Source of the DNA: Treponema sp.
GTDB lineage: Bacteria > Spirochaetota > Spirochaetia > Treponematales > Treponemataceae
NCBI GenBank assembly: GCA_014804085.1
Contig: JAAVAM010000044.1
Location: 15,505-35,750 of the forward strand
DNA: 20,246 bases
Direction of reading: 5' to 3'
Part shown: one piece after another, positions 14,705 through 20,246 of the stretch
Position numbering within the stretch: position 1 is the first letter of the stretch
Layout: every line of letters begins with the position of its first letter
Translations under genes and position numbers: made by a program
The notes under the pieces: generated by a model
What the model saw: only the letters and a program-made list of their open reading frames with translations
Databases searched by the model: none
Told to the model about the DNA's origin: nothing

Positions 14705-14714
14705 CGACAATGGT

Positions 14715-14743
14715 ATTATAAGTGTTTTTATCCTGTTTGTCAA
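14715..14743 (-). promoter_or_regulatory. Consensus sigma-70 promoter of the HU-like/DUF4469 transcript
   Basis: Minus strand: TTGACA (14743-14738), 17-nt spacer, TATAAT (14720-14715), a perfect match in both hexamers. The predicted start near 14708 gives a leader of about 258 nt. Such a strong promoter next to a strong palindrome suggests tight repression. Confidence 0.8.
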
Positions 14744-14791
14744 ATTTAAATCGTAAAAATCGAATTAAATTTAATATTTTTGTAAAGAAAT

Positions 14792-14822
14792 GCTTGTAAC
14801 AAGCCGAAAATAAAGGTATCAT
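14792..14822 (+). promoter_or_regulatory. Promoter of the COG1106-type ATPase, with palindrome over the -35
   Basis: -35 TTGTAA (14794-14799), 17-nt spacer, -10 TATCAT (14817-14822). The -35 lies inside a perfect palindrome GCTTGT-A-ACAAGC (14792-14804). The palindrome ATTCGAAT (14821-14828) overlaps the -10 and runs up to the predicted start site. Confidence 0.5.
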
Positions 14823-14909
14823 TCGAATAATGCGAAGAACGTTTGGCTTGCAACGTTCTCATTGCTTTGTGCGGAGCGGCGTATGCCCCGACTGCTTTTA
14901 GGAGAAAAC

Positions 14910-16253
14910 ATGCTCGTATCGTTTTCCTGTGGGAATTTCTTGTCGTATGATTCCGTCCAGACGCTCAGTCTGAGGGCGGCAAAAAAACTCCGCACCAAAA
15001 AAGAGCACTTCTCATGCTCCAAGAACGCCGGAAACATCCTGAAATTCGCGGCGATGTACGGCGCGAACAGTGCCGGAAAATCGAATTTTTTCAAGGCGAT
15101 GAACGTAATGCGGGGATTCGTCCTCTCCGGCCACCTTGTGCAGAATTCCGCGGAACTGTACTGCCGCATAAAAAAGCAGAACATCACAACGCCTTCTTTC
15201 TTTGAAATCTGCTTTCTCGTTGACGATGTTCCGTACACCTACGGCCTGAACATTGACATGCAGCACAAGCTTGTCCTGTCGGAATGGCTGTTTTTTACCA
15301 AGGGAGAGACAAGGCAGTATCTTTTCAACAAAGAGAGCGTGGATTCCGGCATTGCCTTTGGCTCGGCTCTTGCCGACTGCGCGGAAATACAAGTCCTTTC
15401 GAATATTTTTTCCGGCGGCGAAAGCCCGTTCCTGTATTGCATGAACCACAACACGAAGTCGTTTTATGACAAGAATCCCAAAGCCCGGATTTTGCAGAAA
15501 GTTTTTGAATGGTTCGCCCTGCATTTTGAGGTCATCTACCCGGAACAGCCGATAAGCGACACCGCCCTTTTGGACAATCCTGCGACACTGAAAGAATACG
15601 CGAAGTTCCTCGGCATGTTCGGAACGGGAATCGTTGACGTGGCAAAGGAAGAAGTAAGCGAGGACAAGGTGAAATCAAACCTTTCCGTTGTTGACCGGGC
15701 GAACATGGAGTTTCGGATGAACTTGGTCAGGACGAACAATCTGCTAGGTAGGGAAAAACGCGAGTGGTCGGCAGTAATCCGCAACCGGGCGAATATATTC
15801 ACCATAAAGATGGATACGAGCGGGATAGCGAGGTATTATGTGCTGAAATTCATGCACCACTATGGCGATGAAAAGGTCGCCTACGAGATGCGCCGCGAAA
15901 GCGACGGCACGTACCGGCTGTTCCAGCTGCTTGACGTGCTGATGACTGCAAAAGACAAGGTTTTTGTCATTGACGAGATAAGCCGATGCATGCACCCCCT
16001 TTTGACAATCAGATTCATAGAGGAATTCTTAAACCGTGCGGCAGAGCGTCCGGTACAGCTTATCGTCACGACGCACGAAACGCGCCTGATGAAGCATGAG
16101 TTCCTGCGCCGTGACGAAGTGTGGGTATGCGACAACGCCGACGACGGTTCGAGCAAGCTCTCTAACTTTGATGAAAAACAGGTCCGCATAGACAAGGTTA
16201 TGGATCAGAACTATATGGAAGGGGATTTTGGCGGGATTCCACGGTGGCGGTGA
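14910..16253 (+). CDS. COG1106-type AAA ATPase (RloA/AbiL-I-like)
   Basis: 447 residues. SFSCGNFLSYDSVQTLSL (4-21) is the opening strand of this family. Walker A is GANSAGKS (51-58), the SDGTYRLFQL block (331-340) stands in the signature position, Walker B is VFVIDEI (351-357) and the switch histidine is in VTTHETRLM (386-394). The end YMEGDFGGIP matches the G-x-F/Y-G-x-x-P finish typical of the group. Relatives pair with an RloB-like protein in abortive-infection loci; none follows here, so this is an orphan or works with a distant partner. The start is chosen for AGGAG at 14900-14904, five bases upstream; ATGs at 14862 and 14883 lack such a site. It is transcribed divergently from the HU-like/DUF4469 gene and may share its operators. 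Confidence 0.82.
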   Translation: MLVSFSCGNFLSYDSVQTLSLRAAKKLRTKKEHFSCSKNAGNILKFAAMYGANSAGKSNFFKAMNVMRGFVLSGHLVQNSAELYCRIKKQNITTPSFFEICFLVDDVPYTYGLNIDMQHKLVLSEWLFFTKGETRQYLFNKESVDSGIAFGSALADCAEIQVLSNIFSGGESPFLYCMNHNTKSFYDKNPKARILQKVFEWFALHFEVIYPEQPISDTALLDNPATLKEYAKFLGMFGTGIVDVAKEEVSEDKVKSNLSVVDRANMEFRMNLVRTNNLLGREKREWSAVIRNRANIFTIKMDTSGIARYYVLKFMHHYGDEKVAYEMRRESDGTYRLFQLLDVLMTAKDKVFVIDEISRCMHPLLTIRFIEEFLNRAAERPVQLIVTTHETRLMKHEFLRRDEVWVCDNADDGSSKLSNFDEKQVRIDKVMDQNYMEGDFGGIPRWR

Positions 16254-16324
16254 AAGTGCGAGGAGAAAAGCACCCATTTTTCTATCGATTATTTAAGCTT
16301 CTGTTCAAAATGGACAAAAAGCAT

Positions 16325-16330
16325 TATACT
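16325..16330 (+). promoter_or_regulatory. Possible -10 box for the GT4 gene
   Basis: TATACT, 30 bases before the ATG at 16360. The best -35 at 17 nt is a weak TGTTCA (16302-16307). A good ribosome site AAGGGGA follows, upstream of the start codon. Confidence 0.4.
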
Positions 16331-16359
16331 ATAAACCTACAAAAACAAGGGGAAACACG

Positions 16360-17550
16360 ATGCGATTGTTATATGATTTATCTGCGACACAGCCATCTCC
16401 CGAAAGCAAATTCCATGGGGGCGGCGCTTATGGTGAAATCGTTTTCTTCAAGCTACTTGAATATCTGAACAAAATAACACTGGTTGCATATTATGACGCG
16501 CAGTCCTATATAAATCCTGATATTGTGGAAGCCGCAAAAAAACGCGCCGTTACGCTATATGACTTACATGAAATCTCCGTTGCAGAAATCATACAAAAAG
16601 AAAGGATTGACAGAGTTTATTCTGCGATGCTGAACCTGAATCAAAAACTTCCCTTGGGCAATGTTCAGGTATATACAACTGTCCATGGACTGAGAACACT
16701 AGAGATGCCGTTCAATTCCATAATGCTTTCATACGCATCGTCTTTGAAAGAGAAAATAAAATTTCTCTTGTTTATGACAGTCGTGCGAAAATCCTATTTG
16801 AAAAAACTATCTGAAATAAATGGAAAGTTGGTAAATGATGATAGAATTATGGTCATCACGATTTCAAACCATTCCCTTGCTTCAATAAAATCTTTTTTTC
16901 CAAGTACTATCAATAAGCATATTCCCGTATTCGCATCTCCTACTTTTGCACAGTTGGATAATTATACAGTCGTCAAAAACACGGATACGGCACATGCAGT
17001 TTCTTTGCATTCATTTTGCGTAACGGAGAAAAAGTTCTTTTTGATTACCAGCGCCGCCCGTTGGACAAAAAATGCGCTGAGAGCCGTCCGCGCGTTTGAC
17101 GAGCTTTTCTCCGATTCTATTGCGACTGATTTTAAAGTCGTGGTTACCGGTGTCACAAACAAAAGCATATTCACCAAAAAACTGAAAAATCCAGACAACT
17201 TTGTTTTTCTCGAATATGTAAATCGTGATGTACTGCAAATCCTCACGGAAAATGCCTACAGTTTCATATATCCTTCACTGAATGAAGGATTTGGCTACCC
17301 GCCGATTGAAGCCATGCAATACGGAGTGCCCGTAGCGGCATCAGGAACTTCCTCTATACCGGAAGTATGCGGGGATGCCGTGCTTTATTTTGATCCGTAT
17401 TCAATATCCGAAATAAAAAATAGGATTGTACAGTTGTTGGACGTTGGCATATATAATCAGCTGACAGAAAAATCAAAGAAACGGTATGAAGTTATTTCTG
17501 CAAAGCAAAAAAGAGACTTGACTCTCCTCGCTGAATACATTATCAGCTAA
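16360..17550 (+). CDS. GT4-family (GT-B fold) glycosyltransferase
   Basis: 396 residues. The N-terminal acceptor domain starts MRLLYDLSATQPS, with the glycine-rich HGGGAYGE (19-26). TSAARWTKNALRAVRAFDEL (230-249) corresponds to the usual R-x-x-KN-x-x-x-x-V-x-AF block. The C-terminal donor-binding motif is E309-GFGYPPI-E317 (E-x7-E), followed by EAMQYGVPVAASGTSSIPEV. It is a retaining transferase using a nucleotide sugar at the cytoplasmic membrane face; donor and acceptor are unknown. The start is supported by AAGGGGA about eight bases upstream. The gene is AT-rich like the 4355-9867 cluster although it lies beyond the defence-like block, suggesting both belonged to one locus. Confidence 0.88.
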   Translation: MRLLYDLSATQPSPESKFHGGGAYGEIVFFKLLEYLNKITLVAYYDAQSYINPDIVEAAKKRAVTLYDLHEISVAEIIQKERIDRVYSAMLNLNQKLPLGNVQVYTTVHGLRTLEMPFNSIMLSYASSLKEKIKFLLFMTVVRKSYLKKLSEINGKLVNDDRIMVITISNHSLASIKSFFPSTINKHIPVFASPTFAQLDNYTVVKNTDTAHAVSLHSFCVTEKKFFLITSAARWTKNALRAVRAFDELFSDSIATDFKVVVTGVTNKSIFTKKLKNPDNFVFLEYVNRDVLQILTENAYSFIYPSLNEGFGYPPIEAMQYGVPVAASGTSSIPEVCGDAVLYFDPYSISEIKNRIVQLLDVGIYNQLTEKSKKRYEVISAKQKRDLTLLAEYIIS

Positions 17551-17602
17551 ATTTCAGATACTTTCTGTAAAATCTTGCTTGCATATACAGACTTAAATCC
17601 TG

Positions 17603-17631
17603 CTGACACGCCCGCGAAAATATGCTATACT
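17603..17631 (+). promoter_or_regulatory. Promoter of the epimerase-GT8 operon (leaderless)
   Basis: -35 CTGACA (17603-17608), 17-nt spacer ending TGC (extended -10), -10 TATACT (17626-17631). The ATG begins at 17639, seven bases after the -10, so the mRNA should start at about the start codon. There is no Shine-Dalgarno. Confidence 0.75.
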
Positions 17632-17638
17632 TACTAGT

Positions 17639-18679
17639 ATGCAGAACATATCACTTTCCAATAAGACAATCCTCGTGACGGGAGTCGCGGGCTTTATCGG
17701 CAGTTTTCTTTCCAGGCATATCCTTGACACCTTTGAAGGCGCGCGCGTTATCGGCGCGGACTGCATCACGGACTACTACGACACGTCGCTCAAGGAAGAG
17801 CGGCTCAAGATGCTCTCGCAGTACGGCGAACACTTTGTGTTCCGTAAGATTGACATTGCGGACAAGGCTGCGCTGGACACGCTGTTTTCCGAATGCAAGC
17901 CGCACATCGTCGTGAACCTTGCGGCGCAGGCGGGCGTCCGCTATTCCATCACGAACCCGGAAAGTTACATCCATGCGAACATCATTGGCTTCTTCAATAT
18001 TCTCGAAGCCTGCCGCAACAATCCGGTGGAGCACCTTGTGTTCGCCTCGTCGTCAAGTGTCTACGGCACGAACAAAAAAGTCCCCTATTCCACGGACGAC
18101 AAGGTTGACAATCCCGTCTCGCTCTACGCCGCGACAAAAAAGTCGAACGAGCTGATGGCGCACGCCTACTGCAAGCTCTACAAGATTCCGGCGACCGGGC
18201 TTCGCTTCTTCACCGTCTACGGACCGATGGGGCGGCCGGACATGGCATACTTCAAATTCACGGACAAGCTCGTGCGTGGCGAGCCGATTCAAATCTACAA
18301 CAACGGCGATATGTTCCGCGACTTCACGTATATCGACGACATCGTGGCGGGAATTGCCGCTGTCATGCAGAAGACTCCCGAAGAGACTGAGGACGGCGCA
18401 CCGTACAAAATTTACAACATCGGCAACAGCAGGCCGGAAAGCCTCATGCACTTTGTGGAGACGCTGGAACAGTGCCTTATGCGCGAAGGCGTGATTTCTG
18501 CGCCGGGAAAAAAGGAACTGCTCCCAATGCAACCGGGCGATGTCTACCAGACGTTCGCCGATGTCTCGGATTTGGAAAAGAATTTCGGCTTCAAGCCGTC
18601 AACACCGCTTGAAACAGGGCTTGCACACTTTGCGGCATGGTACAGGGAATTCTATCGGGGCAAAGGTTTGCTGTCATGA
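17639..18679 (+). CDS. UDP-glucuronate 4-epimerase (NAD-dependent, extended SDR)
   Basis: 346 residues. NAD-binding motif TGVAGFIG (14-21), ASSSSVYG (136-143) and catalytic Y163-x3-K167 in SLYAATKKSNE. The MGRPDMAYFKFT segment and the C-terminal QPGDVYQTFADVSDLEKNFGF block are features of the UDP-glucuronate 4-epimerase branch, which makes UDP-galacturonate, rather than of GalE. The enzyme is cytoplasmic and supplies a uronic-acid donor for the surface glycan. It is GC-rich and core-like, unlike the AT-rich genes before it. It has its own leaderless-type promoter and overlaps the next gene by four bases. Substrate assignment rests on family pattern; other UDP-sugar epimerases of the same branch remain possible. 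Confidence 0.88.
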   Translation: MQNISLSNKTILVTGVAGFIGSFLSRHILDTFEGARVIGADCITDYYDTSLKEERLKMLSQYGEHFVFRKIDIADKAALDTLFSECKPHIVVNLAAQAGVRYSITNPESYIHANIIGFFNILEACRNNPVEHLVFASSSSVYGTNKKVPYSTDDKVDNPVSLYAATKKSNELMAHAYCKLYKIPATGLRFFTVYGPMGRPDMAYFKFTDKLVRGEPIQIYNNGDMFRDFTYIDDIVAGIAAVMQKTPEETEDGAPYKIYNIGNSRPESLMHFVETLEQCLMREGVISAPGKKELLPMQPGDVYQTFADVSDLEKNFGFKPSTPLETGLAHFAAWYREFYRGKGLLS

Positions 18680-19668
18680 AATACGTCTATGTCCTCGTCT
18701 CTTCCGAAGACGACCTCTATTACGAGCAGGCACTCATGTCCGTCTGGTCGCTGAAATTCCAGATGCCGCAGGCACATATTATTGTCCTCTGCGACGATGT
18801 GACGGAAAAAAGTCTCTGCGGAAAACGGAGCGCACTCAAAACTCTTGCCACGGAAATCCGCGCAATTCCGTTTGATGCTGACACGGGAAAAGCAGAACGC
18901 TCGCGTCTCATCAAGACCGCCATTCCCGACTATGTGGACGGCGATTTTCTTTACATCGACTGCGACACGGTTATCTGCGACGACTTGTCTTCCATTGCAG
19001 AATACGGATATGATGCGGCGGGTGTCCTCGATGGTCATGTCATGCTCGATGAGCATATCCACAAAAATTATTTCCTCACGCGGGACAAGAAACTTGGCTT
19101 CCACGGAACGAAGGCTGCGGGATACAACATCAACGGCGGTGTCATCCTGTTCCACGACACGGACTACGCCCGCTCGCTCTTCAAGGCTTGGAACGACGCA
19201 TGGAAATATTCCGCATACCAAAAGCACGACTTGCACGACCAATCGGCACTCAACGAGGCGAACTTCCGCACCGGGCTGAAGATGCAGCTTCTCCCCGGCG
19301 AATGGAACTGCCAGCCGAGTCATGGCGGGCTTGCTTTTCTCAAGGACGCGAAAATCATCCACTACTATTCGTCTGAGTTCGCAGGCAAACACTACATTCC
19401 CTACTACAGGCTCGCGGACAAAACGCTCCAGCAGCGGATAAAAGAAGCAGGCGAAATCCCCGATGACATTCAGGCAATGTTGCGCGAGCCAAAGTTCCAG
19501 TTCAACAAAGTGCACCTCATAAACGACCGGCGGATTGTCGGCATCATGCAGTCGCCGCTCGTATTCACGCTCGCCGACATCAAGGAAAAACTCCCGCGGC
19601 TGTTTCGCTTCTGGGAGACGCAGGCGGCGTTCGTCCGCGCGTTGGGAAAGCGGCTCAAAGGGAAATAA
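18676..19668 (+). CDS. GT8-family glycosyltransferase
   Basis: 330 residues from ATG 18676. YVYVLVSSEDDLYYEQALMS (3-22) is the first strand-helix of GT8 enzymes. The metal-binding DxD is D95-C-D97 in FLYIDCDTVI (91-100), and AAGYNINGGVILF is the conserved substrate-loop block. The family comprises retaining transferases using UDP-glucose, UDP-galactose or UDP-galacturonate; with a UDP-glucuronate 4-epimerase directly upstream, a galacturonosyltransferase is plausible but inferred. An earlier in-frame ATG at 18637 would add 13 residues overlapping the epimerase. 18676 is preferred because it gives the classic ATGA overlap and the N-terminus expected for the family. There is no signal peptide. 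Confidence 0.86.
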   Translation: MKYVYVLVSSEDDLYYEQALMSVWSLKFQMPQAHIIVLCDDVTEKSLCGKRSALKTLATEIRAIPFDADTGKAERSRLIKTAIPDYVDGDFLYIDCDTVICDDLSSIAEYGYDAAGVLDGHVMLDEHIHKNYFLTRDKKLGFHGTKAAGYNINGGVILFHDTDYARSLFKAWNDAWKYSAYQKHDLHDQSALNEANFRTGLKMQLLPGEWNCQPSHGGLAFLKDAKIIHYYSSEFAGKHYIPYYRLADKTLQQRIKEAGEIPDDIQAMLREPKFQFNKVHLINDRRIVGIMQSPLVFTLADIKEKLPRLFRFWETQAAFVRALGKRLKGK

Positions 19669-19715
19669 ACACCCCGTCACCAAGCGGCAACAAATTACTT
19701 GCGTTCTTCGCTCCC

Positions 19716-20246
19716 CTACTTCGGGTCACCGATGCGGCTTGCCCTCACCTTGCGCAGGAAAGCATCCCGGAATCCGAATGCCTTGAACTTTTCCAGTACC
19801 GTGCCGTATTCGTCCACGCTGAGCGGTCCGACCAGTATCTGGTATGCCGCGCCAGACGCAAGCGGGACAATCGCCATCGGGTAGGTCTCCGCATAGGTGT
19901 CCAGGACTGCCTCGATATTTTCCCGGTCGCTCAGCGTACTGATCTGCACATAATATGCCCCGTCCTGCAAATCTTTGAGCGACGGCACGATATACGCTTC
20001 CATGCCGGACGGCGACTGTTCCGGCACGACAACGATCGGCACAACCGACGCAGGGTCGTCCGCAGGATTCTCCCCGTCTTCGGGCGGATTTTCCGGCGCG
20101 GGTACGAGTACGATTGACTGGTAGGCATCGGAATCCGCTTGCGGTTTTGCCTCGTCGGCTGCCTCGCTGTCCGTATGGTCCCGGTCGATGTCCGCGGTGA
20201 ATTTTTCGCTGCGCGCCACGTCCTCAAACGCGGGGGCAACGTCGTC
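19716..20246 (-). CDS. SPOR-domain protein, C-terminal part (runs off right edge)
   Basis: The minus-strand frame stays open from the right edge to the TAG at 19718-19716, so the N-terminus is outside the window; the GTG at 20219 is not needed as a start. A low-complexity acidic, proline-rich linker (about the first 100 residues seen) leads to a C-terminal SPOR domain (GAYYVQISTLSDRENIEAVL, then YQILVGPLSVDEYGTVLEKF). SPOR domains bind denuded glycan strands of septal peptidoglycan, so this is probably an envelope or periplasmic protein active in cell division or wall remodelling. It is convergent with the GT8 gene, with 47 bases between and no strong terminator seen. Confidence 0.82.
   Translation of the reverse strand, partial: DDVAPAFEDVARSEKFTADIDRDHTDSEAADEAKPQADSDAYQSIVLVPAPENPPEDGENPADDPASVVPIVVVPEQSPSGMEAYIVPSLKDLQDGAYYVQISTLSDRENIEAVLDTYAETYPMAIVPLASGAAYQILVGPLSVDEYGTVLEKFKAFGFRDAFLRKVRASRIGDPK

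Noticed and set aside
14468..14743. 91-codon minus-strand open frame upstream of the HU-like gene
   Set aside because: Its ATG lies within the -35 hexamer of the consensus promoter, so it would start before the transcript does.
18652..19683. 343-codon minus-strand open frame opposite the GT8 gene
   Set aside because: The plus strand encodes a clear GT8 protein with DxD. The antisense frame shows no domain and has the composition of a shadow.

Overview
The window looks like chromosomal DNA from a Treponema-like spirochaete (moderate confidence, from protein flavour only; there is no rRNA or other marker gene). An M18 aminopeptidase, a Wzi-type capsule protein, an HU-like/DUF4469 protein and a SPOR-domain protein sit around a surface-polysaccharide locus. 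Both ends (about 1-3500 and 17600-20246) are GC-rich. The middle is clearly AT-rich, apart from a mixed-composition patch at about 13640-16250. This mosaic pattern is typical of a horizontally shaped surface-glycan locus.

Layout. 1-2489 (minus strand): the start of an M18 aminopeptidase running off the left edge, a GtrA-family membrane protein, and an exported NylB-like serine hydrolase. 2602-9867 (plus strand): a Wzi-like outer-membrane capsule protein, a GT2 glycosyltransferase, a VioA/FdtB-type sugar aminotransferase, a second GT-A-like glycosyltransferase, a Wzx-type flippase and a DUF616-type glycosyltransferase. The last four are tightly packed and form an operon. 9959-13267 (minus strand): a compact three-gene operon encoding a DUF262 protein with a sigma-region-1.1-like N-terminus, a DUF3696-type AAA ATPase and an unrecognised protein. 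This is the best candidate in the window for an anti-phage or other conflict system. 13390-13650: a 22-nt-periodic repeat region, a long perfect palindrome and a strong terminator. 13677-16253: an HU-like/DUF4469 protein divergent from a COG1106-type ATPase, with shared TTCGA-containing palindromic sites between them. 16360-19668 (plus strand): glycan genes resume with a GT4 glycosyltransferase, a UDP-glucuronate 4-epimerase and a GT8 glycosyltransferase. 19716-20246 (minus strand): the C-terminal part of a SPOR-domain protein.

How the genes fit together. The aminotransferase and epimerase would supply amino-sugar and uronic-acid nucleotide sugars. The five glycosyltransferases would assemble repeat units, the flippase would move them across the inner membrane, and the Wzi-like protein would attach or organise polymer at the surface. 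The 9959-16253 block splits this locus and has no evident glycan function.

The signals most worth following are: (i) the DUF262-DUF3696-unknown operon and its sigma-1.1-like domain; (ii) a G9 tract beside the PLP lysine of the aminotransferase, which looks like a phase-variation switch; (iii) four genes whose -10 boxes end only 6-7 nt before the ATG, implying leaderless mRNAs; (iv) the 22-nt phased repeats upstream of the putative defence promoter; (v) the HU-like/ATPase divergent pair with shared operators; and (vi) a composition break inside the Wzi-like gene. No tRNA, rRNA, CRISPR array, transposase or integrase was seen.
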